Positions 1 through 5,185 of a stretch of DNA of 5,185 nucleotides are shown in pieces. Source of the DNA: Sulfurimonas autotrophica (lineage in GTDB: Bacteria > Campylobacterota > Campylobacteria > Campylobacterales > Sulfurimonadaceae); contig DQUE01000099.1 in the NCBI GenBank assembly GCA_015662405.1, forward strand, positions 1 to 5,185, in the 5' to 3' direction. The notes under the pieces were generated by a model that saw nothing but the letters and a program-made list of their open reading frames with translations, did no database searches and was not told where the DNA came from. Each line of letters begins with the position of its first letter. Within the stretch, counting starts at the first letter, position 1. Both the position numbers and the translations under genes were made by a program.

Positions 1-25
1 AAGGCAATAATTCCTATATATTCGG
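1..25 (-). other. Short region downstream of purN; possible start of a next gene at the window edge
   Basis: Only 25 bases remain beyond the purN stop. On the minus strand they contain an AGGA (15-12) followed four bases later by a TTG (7-5), which could be a ribosome binding site and start codon of a further gene in the same direction. In related Campylobacterota mraY is often followed by murD, but two codons are not enough to identify anything. I see no terminator hairpin here, so the minus-strand operon may continue to the left. Confidence 0.2.
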
Positions 26-589
26 CTACTTCAAACACAAACAAAGCCCCTCAACTATTGCTTTTTTCTCTAAGGCTTTAATCCTCTTTTCAAGGCTTTG
101 TGCATCATCTTCTGGTAATATCTCCAATGACTTTTGTAAAATGATTCTTCCTTCATCATAGTTTTCATTGACTTCATGGATGGTGACACCACTCTTTTTT
201 TCTCTATTTTTTATCACTGCTTCGTGAACAAATCGACCATACATACCCTCTCCACCATATTTTGGAAGCAAGGAGGGGTGTGAATTGATTATTGTAAAGT
301 TTGTAGTAAGCAAAGGAGAGAGTTTTTTCATGTAGCCTGATAAAAAGATATATTCACATCTGTTTTCTTTGAGTAATTTATAAATTGCACTGTCAGGGTC
401 GGGATCTGTTTTTGCATTGATTACTTTCGATGGAAAGTTATATTTTTTTGCTTTTTGTAAAACTTTTGCATCTGGATTATTTGAAATAACAAGAACAATA
501 TTGAGTGCTAAAATTTTATTTGCTATCGCCTCAACAATTGCATCAAGACCACTACCATTATGGGATGAAAGAATTGCTATATTTTTCAT
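26..589 (-). CDS. purN: Phosphoribosylglycinamide formyltransferase (GAR transformylase), PurN
   Basis: PurN transfers the formyl group of 10-formyltetrahydrofolate to glycinamide ribonucleotide, the third step of de novo purine synthesis, in the cytoplasm. The 187-residue protein opens with a Rossmann-like strand and a phosphate-binding loop (S-H-N-G-S-G, residues 9-14), followed by the family segment around residues 83-92. The catalytic triad is visible: Asn102 and His104 within N-S-H-P-S-L-L-P-K, and Asp145 in Y-D-E-G. The stretch Y-G-G-E-G-M-Y-G (111-118) is the form I recall from Bacteroidetes and epsilonproteobacterial PurN, where E. coli has a P-G-L-H loop. It is shorter than E. coli PurN (212 aa), mainly at the C-terminus, but ends naturally. 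The ATG lies one base after the mraY stop (TAG-T-ATG) with no clear Shine-Dalgarno sequence, so translation is probably coupled to mraY. No separate promoter is visible. The family call is firm. Confidence 0.93.
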   Translation of the reverse strand: MKNIAILSSHNGSGLDAIVEAIANKILALNIVLVISNNPDAKVLQKAKKYNFPSKVINAKTDPDPDSAIYKLLKENRCEYIFLSGYMKKLSPLLTTNFTIINSHPSLLPKYGGEGMYGRFVHEAVIKNREKKSGVTIHEVNENYDEGRIILQKSLEILPEDDAQSLEKRIKALEKKAIVEGLCLCLK

Positions 590-590
590 A

Positions 591-1652
591 CTATCTAATC
601 TTGAGTGTAATAAGAGCTAAGATGTTGGAGAGTATGGCAATAATCCAAAATCTTACTATGATTTTGTTTTCGGCCCATTTTTTCATTTCAAAGTGATGAT
701 GAATCGGTGCCATCAAAAAGACCCGTTTTTTGCGAAGTTTATAACTTCCTACTTGCAAGATGACAGAGAGTGTTTCTATGACAAATATAGAACCTATAAG
801 AAGTAAAAGAATTTCACTTTTACTGATAATAGCAAGGTAGCCTAAAAATGCACCAATAGTTAAAGAACCACTATCACCCATAAAAACTTCTGCCGGATGA
901 CAGTTATACCATAAAAATCCGCTCAAGGCACCTACAAGTGCACTAGCAATTATAGCCACCTCGCTTACTTCAAAGTGAGGTATGAGAAGATAGGAGCTAA
1001 ATTTTATGTTACCTATAATATATATGATAATACTAAAGGTTGTGAGTGCAACTATAGAAGGGACAGTTGCAAGTCCGTCAAGTCCATCTGTAAGATTGAC
1101 CGCGTTTGAAGTAGCAATAATGACAAAAACCCAAAAAATTATGGCAAATTTTCCCATATCAAGCAGGGGCTGTTTGAAAAATGGTACATAAAGATCAGTA
1201 TTAAAATCAGCAAAATAACATAAAAAACAGGCAATAATTAAAGCAGAGATAATTTGTAAGAGTAGTTTAGTTCTTGCTTTAAATCCTGCAAGGTTTTCAT
1301 TTTTTTTGATTTTTGCAAAGTCATCTTGAAATCCGATCAGTCCAAAAAGAAAAAGCGTAAGTAATCCACCAAGGGTATAAGCATTTTCAAGACGAGTAGT
1401 CAGGAGTGTTGCAACAATTGTTGCACCTATAAATACAACGCCACCCATGGTTGGTGTTGCAATTTTTTCTTGATGTCTTGAGGGTGCTAGTTCATTGATA
1501 GGCTGCACACTTGATGTTTTTTGTGCCCAGCGTATAAATTTTGGCATAAGATAGAGTGTGAGTGCTAAAGCTATAAAAAAAGCGATACCTGCACGAATAG
1601 TGATATAACCTAAGATGTTAATATCAAGAAATTGATGTAGAAAATAGAGCAA
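591..1652 (-). CDS. mraY: Phospho-N-acetylmuramoyl-pentapeptide transferase, MraY (TTG start)
   Basis: MraY is the integral membrane enzyme that moves phospho-MurNAc-pentapeptide from UDP onto undecaprenyl phosphate, making lipid I, the first membrane step of peptidoglycan synthesis. Numbered from the TTG at 1652, the protein has 353 residues and about ten hydrophobic helices. Family motifs are all present: P-T-M-G-G (67-71), the aspartate pair Asp110-Asp111, N-L-T-D-G-L-D-G-L-A with Asp189 and Asp192, G-D-S-G-S with Asp260, and the His triplet 318-320 in P-I-H-H-H-F-E. The frame is open 21 codons farther upstream (to 1715) and includes an ATG at 1697-1695. I reject those starts because the TTG has a perfect AGGAG six bases before it, M-L-Y-F-L-H matches the usual MraY N-terminus, and the upstream ATG overlaps the -10 hexamer. 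It is first in the minus-strand operon with purN and diverges from gpmI. Confidence 0.95.
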   Translation of the reverse strand: MLYFLHQFLDINILGYITIRAGIAFFIALALTLYLMPKFIRWAQKTSSVQPINELAPSRHQEKIATPTMGGVVFIGATIVATLLTTRLENAYTLGGLLTLFLFGLIGFQDDFAKIKKNENLAGFKARTKLLLQIISALIIACFLCYFADFNTDLYVPFFKQPLLDMGKFAIIFWVFVIIATSNAVNLTDGLDGLATVPSIVALTTFSIIIYIIGNIKFSSYLLIPHFEVSEVAIIASALVGALSGFLWYNCHPAEVFMGDSGSLTIGAFLGYLAIISKSEILLLLIGSIFVIETLSVILQVGSYKLRKKRVFLMAPIHHHFEMKKWAENKIIVRFWIIAILSNILALITLKIR

Positions 1653-1658
1653 TAAAGT

Positions 1659-1663
1659 CTCCT
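1659..1663 (-). promoter_or_regulatory. Shine-Dalgarno sequence that sets the mraY TTG start
   Basis: The minus strand reads AGGAG here, six bases upstream of the TTG at 1652-1650. It is the only good ribosome binding site in the spacer for mraY and decides in favour of the 353-residue protein over the longer open frame. Confidence 0.8.
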
Positions 1664-1695
1664 CGTGTAAATCTTGTTTATTTTTTGAAAGTGAC

Positions 1696-1701
1696 ATTAT
1701 A
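1696..1701 (-). promoter_or_regulatory. Promoter -10 element for mraY-purN
   Basis: The minus strand reads a perfect TATAAT hexamer (1701 down to 1696). Transcription would begin near 1690, giving a leader of about 38 bases before the mraY TTG. No clear TTGACA -35 is present at the right distance; the upstream DNA is simply AT-rich, which is usual for the main sigma factor promoters of Campylobacterota. The hexamer sits one base from the -10 of the divergent gpmI promoter. Confidence 0.65.
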
Positions 1702-1702
1702 G

Positions 1703-1708
1703 TATAAT
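1703..1708 (+). promoter_or_regulatory. Promoter -10 element for gpmI
   Basis: A perfect TATAAT hexamer lies on the plus strand. Transcription would start near 1714-1715, giving a leader of about 25 bases before the gpmI TTG. A run of six T's at 1681-1686 lies roughly where a -35 would be, in keeping with the T-rich upstream tracts that replace a -35 in Campylobacterota. Together with the minus-strand hexamer it forms the near-palindrome ATTATAGTATAAT (1696-1708), so polymerase could probably not occupy both promoters at once. Confidence 0.65.
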
Positions 1709-1712
1709 CACA

Positions 1713-1726
1713 CAATAAAATTATTG
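1713..1726. repeat. Small palindrome at the gpmI transcription start
   Basis: CAATAA and TTATTG form a perfect six-base inverted repeat around AA. It covers the predicted gpmI start point and lies in the upstream region of the mraY promoter, a place where a repressor could act on both genes. In DNA this rich in A and T, such short palindromes arise often by chance, and I do not recognise the site as that of any known regulator. Confidence 0.3.
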
Positions 1727-1739
1727 AATAGGAATAAAA

Positions 1740-3215
1740 TTGAGTAAAAAAGCAATTTTAGTTATTACTGATGGTATAGGTTACTGTGCAAAAACAGAGC
1801 ATAATGCCTTCTATAATGCAAAAAAACCTACATATGACAAACTTTTTAGTCAAGTGCCACACTCTTTAATAGATACTTTTGGACTAAGCGTTGGACTTCC
1901 TGAAGGGCAAATGGGTAATTCTGAAGTTGGACATATGAGTATTGGAAGTGGTCGTGTTTTGTACCAAGATTTAGTAAAGATCTCTTTGGCTCTACAAGAT
2001 GGTTCTTTGGAAAAAAATGAAGTTTTGCAAGAGCTGTTGCAAAAATCTGACAGATTACATCTTATAGGACTTATGAGTGATGGTGGAGTCCATTCACATA
2101 TAGATCATTTTATGGGAGTTGCTGATATTGCAGCCAAAAACGGTAAAACTGTCTTTTTACATCTTATTACAGATGGAAGAGACGTTTCGCCTACTTCGGC
2201 ACAAAAATATCTTGAAAAGGTAAAAAAGCATTGCAATGAAAATGTGCGTATTGCTACAATAGCTGGACGTTTTTATGCAATGGACAGAGATAACCGTTGG
2301 GAGCGTATTAAGCGTGCATATGATGCTATAGTTAATGCTGAGCCTAAAACAGATATGACTCCGGAGGTTTATATTGGGCACTCTTATTCTATAGGTGAAA
2401 CAGATGAGTTTATTGAGCCAACTGCATTTGAAGGGTACGAAGGTATGCAAGAGGGCGATAGTGTTCTTACGATAAATTTTCGAAGTGATAGGATGAGAGA
2501 GCTTGTAACTGCTCTAGCAGATAAAAGGTTTTCTCAGTTTGAAAGAGGCGTAGAAGATCTTCATTTGGCAACAATCACAGAGTATGATAAAAGTTTTTCC
2601 TATCCTGTAATGTTTAGAAAAGATGTACCGAAAAATACCTTGGCTGAGGTTATTGCAAATGCAGGACTACGGCAACTCCATACTGCTGAAACTGAAAAAT
2701 ATGCCCATGTGACATTTTTTTTCAATGGTGGAATTGATGAACCTTATGAGAATGAAACGCGAGTGCTTATTCCATCACCGAATGTAAAAACATATGACAT
2801 GCAACCCGAAATGAGTGCACATGCAGTTGGCGAAGCAGTTTTAAAAGCGATGGATGCGGAGTATGATTTTATAGTGGTGAATTTTGCAAATGGTGATATG
2901 GTTGGGCATACCGGTAATTTTGAAGCGGCAAAAAAAGCTGTTGAGGCTGTGGATGCAGAGCTTGGAAAAATCTATGAAAAAGCGAAAGAAAAAGAGTATG
3001 CTTTTGTTTTGACAAGTGATCATGGAAACTGTGAAGAGATGCAAGATGAGCATGGAAATGTTTTGACAAACCATACGGTAGGGAAGGTTTGGTGCTTTGT
3101 AGATGCAGAGGGTGTCAAAAAAGTAAAATCTGGCGGACTCAATAATGTAGCTCCTACAATTTTACAGCTTATGGAGCTTGCAATTCCAGCAGAGATGGAT
3201 GAGAGCTTGATATGA
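1740..3215 (+). CDS. gpmI: 2,3-bisphosphoglycerate-independent phosphoglycerate mutase, GpmI (TTG start)
   Basis: GpmI interconverts 2- and 3-phosphoglycerate in glycolysis and gluconeogenesis using two Mn2+ ions and a phosphoserine intermediate; it belongs to the alkaline phosphatase superfamily and is cytoplasmic. The 491-residue length is normal. The phosphatase domain carries Asp11 (T-D-G) and the catalytic Ser61 in M-G-N-S-E-V-G-H. The inserted transferase domain carries His118 (D-G-G-V-H-S-H), T-D-G-R-D (144-148), G-R-F-Y-A-M-D-R-D with Arg177 and Arg183, and F-R-S-D-R with Arg248 and Arg251. Back in the phosphatase domain are Lys320, Asp386 and His390 (G-D-M-V-G-H), Asp427-His428 (S-D-H-G) and His445 (N-H-T). 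All expected metal and substrate ligands are present. The TTG is chosen because AGGA lies six bases upstream and the protein then begins right at the first beta strand. It heads the plus-strand arm, 50 bases before fabG, with no terminator between. Confidence 0.96.
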   Translation: MSKKAILVITDGIGYCAKTEHNAFYNAKKPTYDKLFSQVPHSLIDTFGLSVGLPEGQMGNSEVGHMSIGSGRVLYQDLVKISLALQDGSLEKNEVLQELLQKSDRLHLIGLMSDGGVHSHIDHFMGVADIAAKNGKTVFLHLITDGRDVSPTSAQKYLEKVKKHCNENVRIATIAGRFYAMDRDNRWERIKRAYDAIVNAEPKTDMTPEVYIGHSYSIGETDEFIEPTAFEGYEGMQEGDSVLTINFRSDRMRELVTALADKRFSQFERGVEDLHLATITEYDKSFSYPVMFRKDVPKNTLAEVIANAGLRQLHTAETEKYAHVTFFFNGGIDEPYENETRVLIPSPNVKTYDMQPEMSAHAVGEAVLKAMDAEYDFIVVNFANGDMVGHTGNFEAAKKAVEAVDAELGKIYEKAKEKEYAFVLTSDHGNCEEMQDEHGNVLTNHTVGKVWCFVDAEGVKKVKSGGLNNVAPTILQLMELAIPAEMDESLI

Positions 3216-3265
3216 GTTTTTGCAACTTATTAAAGCTATAAAGAATAAAAAATAGAGGAGAGTAG

Positions 3266-4012
3266 ATGAAATTTTCTGGAAAGAATGTTTTAGTAACAGG
3301 TGCAAGTAGAGGAATTGGTGCAGAGATAGCAAAAACATTGGCTGGTTTTGGATTAAAAGTATGGATAAACTACAGAAGTGGTGCAGCAGAGGCAGATGTA
3401 GTAAAAGAGGCAATAGAGTCAAAAGGCGGGAGTGCGGCAGTTATTGGTTTTGATGTAACAGATGAAGCGGCATTTATAGACGGTATAAAGACTATTGTTG
3501 ATGCAGATGGGGAACTCTCTTATCTTGTTAATAATGCAGGGATTACAAAAGATAAGTTAGCATTGCGCATGAAAACAGAGGAGTTTATGGATGTCATTAA
3601 CGCAAATCTGACCTCTACTTTTATCGGTTGTCGTGAATCTATGAAGGTTATGAGAAAGAAAAAATTTGGATCAGTTGTCAATATTGCTTCTATTGTCGGT
3701 GAGACTGGAAATGGCGGACAGACAAACTACGCGGCAAGTAAAGGTGGCGTTATTGCAATGACAAAAAGTTTTGCGATTGAAGCTGCAACGAGTGGAATTC
3801 GATACAATAGTCTTACACCAGGATTTATTGCAACAGAGATGACAGATGTTCTTAGCGATGAGGTAAAAAAAAGTTTTACAGATAAAATTCCTATGGGTCG
3901 TTTTGGAGACCCTAGCGAGGTTGCTGAGGCAACTGCTTTTTTACTCTCAGACCATGCAAGCTACATTACGGGAGAAACTTTAAAAGTTAACGGTGGAATG
4001 AATATGGCATAA
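3266..4012 (+). CDS. fabG: 3-oxoacyl-[acyl-carrier-protein] reductase, FabG
   Basis: FabG reduces beta-ketoacyl-ACP to 3-hydroxyacyl-ACP with NADPH, the first reduction in each round of type II fatty acid elongation. The 248-residue protein is a classical short-chain dehydrogenase/reductase: T-G-A-S-R-G-I-G (11-18) binds the cofactor, Arg37 after the second strand fits NADPH preference, and N-N-A-G is at 89-92. The catalytic tetrad is Asn114, Ser142, Tyr155 and Lys159 (Y-A-A-S-K), and the tail G-G-M-N-M-A is typical of FabG rather than of other family members. The ATG has AGGAG five bases upstream. The 50 bases after gpmI hold only a weak TATAAA at 3237-3242 and no terminator, so co-transcription with gpmI is likely. 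Placement beside acpP and fabF supports the fatty acid role over a generic dehydrogenase. Confidence 0.95.
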   Translation: MKFSGKNVLVTGASRGIGAEIAKTLAGFGLKVWINYRSGAAEADVVKEAIESKGGSAAVIGFDVTDEAAFIDGIKTIVDADGELSYLVNNAGITKDKLALRMKTEEFMDVINANLTSTFIGCRESMKVMRKKKFGSVVNIASIVGETGNGGQTNYAASKGGVIAMTKSFAIEAATSGIRYNSLTPGFIATEMTDVLSDEVKKSFTDKIPMGRFGDPSEVAEATAFLLSDHASYITGETLKVNGGMNMA

Positions 4013-4031
4013 ATGTCCTCTAAGATATTTA

Positions 4032-4040
4032 TGTTATAAT
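4032..4040 (+). promoter_or_regulatory. Extended -10 promoter for acpP
   Basis: The sequence TGTTATAAT is a perfect extended -10 (TG, one base, TATAAT at 4035-4040), placed in the 62-base gap after fabG. Transcription would begin near 4047, leaving a leader of about 28 bases that includes the acpP AGGAG. No -35 is seen (the position falls at the fabG stop), which an extended -10 can make up for. It should give acpP an output independent of gpmI-fabG. Confidence 0.7.
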
Positions 4041-4074
4041 TACAGGATTTTAAACTTAAGAAACAGGAGCTATA

Positions 4075-4302
4075 ATGGCACTTTTAGACGATATTAAAGA
4101 AGTAGTAGTTGAGCAATTAAGCGTTAACCCAGATGAAGTAAAACCGGATGCAAAATTTGTAGAAGATTTAGGTGCAGATAGTCTTGATGTTGTAGAATTG
4201 GTAATGGCTCTTGAAGAGAAATTTGACATTGAAATTCCTGATGATGAAGCTGAAAAGATTCAAACTGTTCAAGATGTTGTAAACTATATCGAAAACAAGT
4301 AG
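4075..4302 (+). CDS. acpP: Acyl carrier protein, ACP
   Basis: ACP is the small acidic cytoplasmic protein that carries growing acyl chains as thioesters during fatty acid synthesis and donates them to phospholipid, lipid A and other pathways. At 75 residues it has the normal length. The attachment serine for 4'-phosphopantetheine is Ser36 in the signature D-S-L-D, inside G-A-D-S-L-D-V-V-E-L. The following helix is rich in Glu and Asp (E-E-K-F-D-I-E-I-P-D-D-E), the surface that partner enzymes recognise, so the protein is predicted to be strongly acidic. The ATG has AGGAG (4065-4069) five bases upstream. It has its own extended -10 promoter and is followed at once by a strong hairpin, both suiting a very abundant protein. 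The 114 bases to fabF contain no other gene. Confidence 0.98.
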   Translation: MALLDDIKEVVVEQLSVNPDEVKPDAKFVEDLGADSLDVVELVMALEEKFDIEIPDDEAEKIQTVQDVVNYIENK

Positions 4303-4314
4303 TCAGTTTTTGAC

Positions 4315-4349
4315 TTTGTTAAAAGAGGTAGAGTTGCCTCTTTAACAAA
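4315..4349 (+). terminator. Strong hairpin between acpP and fabF, possible partial terminator or RNA-stabilising stem
   Basis: The arms at 4315-4330 and 4335-4349 pair over 15 base pairs, with one G-T wobble, one bulged A (4321) and a GAGT loop (4331-4334). The stem begins 12 bases after the acpP stop codon. The T tract is not directly attached: six A's/mixed bases follow and the run of five T's is at 4355-4359. It is therefore not a textbook intrinsic terminator, and readthrough into fabF is plausible. A smaller perfect inverted repeat (AGTCA, five-base loop, TGACT; 4301-4315) touches it on the left and overlaps the stop codon. Either a leaky terminator or a 3' stem protecting the acpP message would explain it. 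Confidence 0.5.
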
Positions 4350-4395
4350 AAATATTTTTAATAGTTAATGAAATGATTGGTTTTTAAAAGTATTT

Positions 4396-4401
4396 TATAT
4401 T
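4396..4401 (+). promoter_or_regulatory. Weak candidate -10 element for fabF
   Basis: TATATT lies just upstream of fabF in a very AT-rich stretch. It would start transcription near 4408, inside the fabF ribosome binding site (GGAG at 4405-4408), leaving too little leader for good translation. I list it because fabF needs a source of transcript beyond the hairpin, but readthrough from acpP is as likely. Confidence 0.15.
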
Positions 4402-4416
4402 TATGGAGAATATTAA

Positions 4417-5185
4417 ATGAGAAGAGTGGTAGTAACAGGCCTAGGAATGATAAATTCTGTAGGACATGATAAAGAGAGTTCTTTTAAAGCGATATGTGAT
4501 GGCGAATGCGGAATAGATACTATCACTATATTTGATCCTGAAAAATTTAGTGTGAAAATTGCTGCAGAGGTAAAAGATTTTGACCCTGCGACAGTTATGC
4601 CTCCAAAAGAGGTAAAAAAAGCAGACAGGTTTATTCATTTAGGACTAAAAGCTGCTCAAGAAGCGATGCAAGATGCTGCATTTTCTGATGGTATAGACAT
4701 GGAGAGATTTGGGATTAGTGCTGGTTCAGGAATTGGTGGTCTTCCATCAATTGAAAAAAATTCTGTTATTTTAGAGACAAGAGGTCCTCGAAGAATATCT
4801 CCATTTTTTATTCCAGGAGCGCTTGTGAATATGCTTGGGGGCTTTATTTCAATCGAGCATGGAACAAAAGGTCCTAATCTCTCAAGCGTAACAGCCTGTG
4901 CAGCTGGAACACATGCAATCAGTGAAGCTGCAAAAACTATTATGTGTAATAGTGCAGAGAGAATGCTGGTTGTCTCAGCTGAGTCAGCAATTACTGGCGT
5001 TGGAATAGGTGGATTTGCCGCAATGAAGGCACTCTCAACAAGAAATGATGATCCAAAACATGCATCTCGTCCTTTTGATGCTAACCGTGATGGTTTCGTA
5101 ATGGGTGAGGGTGCTGCAGCGCTGGTACTCGAAGAGTATGAATCTGCCATTGCTCGTGGTGCGAAAATTTATGGCGAAATTATCG
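4417..5185 (+). CDS. fabF: 3-oxoacyl-[acyl-carrier-protein] synthase II, FabF (5' part, cut by window end)
   Basis: FabF (KAS II) condenses malonyl-ACP with acyl-ACP, lengthening the fatty acid chain by two carbons; it acts in the cytoplasm directly on ACP, the product of the gene just upstream. The frame is open from the ATG at 4417, preceded by GGAG at 4405-4408, to the window edge: 256 codons of an expected roughly 400-410. It begins with the thiolase-fold strand M-R-R-V-V-V-T-G-L-G. The active-site cysteine is Cys161 in T-A-C-A-A-G-T-H, and the segments S-G-I-G-G-L (104-109), S-R-P-F-D (217-221) and G-F-V-M-G-E-G-A (226-233) are standard for KAS I/II. The two catalytic histidines lie beyond the window and cannot be checked. 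Position after acpP argues for FabF rather than FabB. There is no frameshift in the visible part. Confidence 0.96.
   Translation, partial: MRRVVVTGLGMINSVGHDKESSFKAICDGECGIDTITIFDPEKFSVKIAAEVKDFDPATVMPPKEVKKADRFIHLGLKAAQEAMQDAAFSDGIDMERFGISAGSGIGGLPSIEKNSVILETRGPRRISPFFIPGALVNMLGGFISIEHGTKGPNLSSVTACAAGTHAISEAAKTIMCNSAERMLVVSAESAITGVGIGGFAAMKALSTRNDDPKHASRPFDANRDGFVMGEGAAALVLEEYESAIARGAKIYGEII

Noticed and set aside
2157..2450. Minus-strand open frame inside gpmI, and similar ones at 2841-3074 and 3162-3422
   Set aside because: All overlap well-supported genes in full or nearly so, have no convincing ribosome binding site or domain, and give Cys-, His- or Leu-rich compositions typical of antisense reading.
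3216..3265. Possible promoter (TATAAA at 3237-3242) or terminator between gpmI and fabG
   Set aside because: The hexamer is a weak match with no TG extension or -35, and there is no stem-loop with a T run. Co-transcription of fabG with gpmI is the simpler view.
4071..4076. Second TATAAT overlapping the acpP start codon
   Set aside because: As a promoter it would start transcripts inside acpP, after the ATG. The upstream extended -10 at 4032-4040 explains the gene, and such hexamers are common in this base composition.
4403..4420. Five-codon mini-ORF (ATG at 4403 to TGA at 4418-4420) whose stop overlaps the fabF ATG
   Set aside because: It looks like a leader peptide coupled to fabF, but its ATG sits on the fabF ribosome binding site and has no Shine-Dalgarno of its own. 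Chance in an AT-rich spacer is the simpler reading.
4656..5150. Long open frame on the minus strand (164 codons) opposite fabF
   Set aside because: It lies wholly inside fabF, whose own frame is unbroken with clear catalytic motifs. The antisense product is rich in Ser, Pro and Ala without recognisable domains, and its length follows from the fabF codon pattern.
1..5185. Search for an undescribed system: mobile element, CRISPR, toxin-antitoxin, defence, prophage or structured non-coding RNA
   Set aside because: Every gene in the window is a conserved housekeeping gene with intact motifs, gaps are short, and there are no terminal inverted repeats, direct-repeat arrays or tRNA-like folds that I can see. 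Composition appears even throughout, with no sign of transfer.

Overview
This is an AT-rich, densely coding bacterial chromosome segment holding six housekeeping genes. All are intact except the last, which runs off the right edge. Organism: the divergent pair mraY / gpmI, followed by fabG and then acpP-fabF, together with the low GC and the protein sequences (for example the MraY N-terminus running through INILGYITIRAGIAFF), points to a Campylobacterota (Epsilonproteobacteria) genome. A Sulfurimonas-like chemolithoautotroph is my best guess. This placement is from memory of the families and gene order, not from a search.

Layout. On the minus strand, reading leftward from about 1690, lie mraY (591-1652; lipid I synthesis for peptidoglycan) and then purN (26-589; purine synthesis), separated by one base. 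On the plus strand, reading rightward, lie gpmI (1740-3215; cofactor-independent phosphoglycerate mutase), fabG (3266-4012), acpP (4075-4302) and the 5' part of fabF (4417-5185, open at the window edge). The two arms diverge from an 87-base spacer (1653-1739). There, two perfect TATAAT hexamers, one per strand, sit back to back around a single base. Both divergent genes use TTG start codons. For mraY this matters: an in-frame ATG lies farther upstream, but it falls inside the -10 hexamer and so should not be in the mRNA.

How the genes work together. FabG, ACP and FabF are core parts of the type II fatty acid synthase: ACP carries the chain, FabF elongates it, and FabG reduces the beta-keto product. 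MraY draws on the membrane lipid carrier undecaprenyl phosphate, so the window is broadly about envelope building. GpmI supplies the glycolytic/gluconeogenic link between 2- and 3-phosphoglycerate. acpP has its own extended -10 promoter and is followed by a strong hairpin, which fits its need to be made in large excess over its neighbours.

No gap without a gene exceeds about 115 bases. I found no tRNA, rRNA, mobile element, CRISPR array, toxin-antitoxin or defence gene, and no evidence of a new biological system. The observations worth a second look are regulatory: the symmetric divergent promoter, the TTG start of mraY, and the acpP-fabF hairpin.
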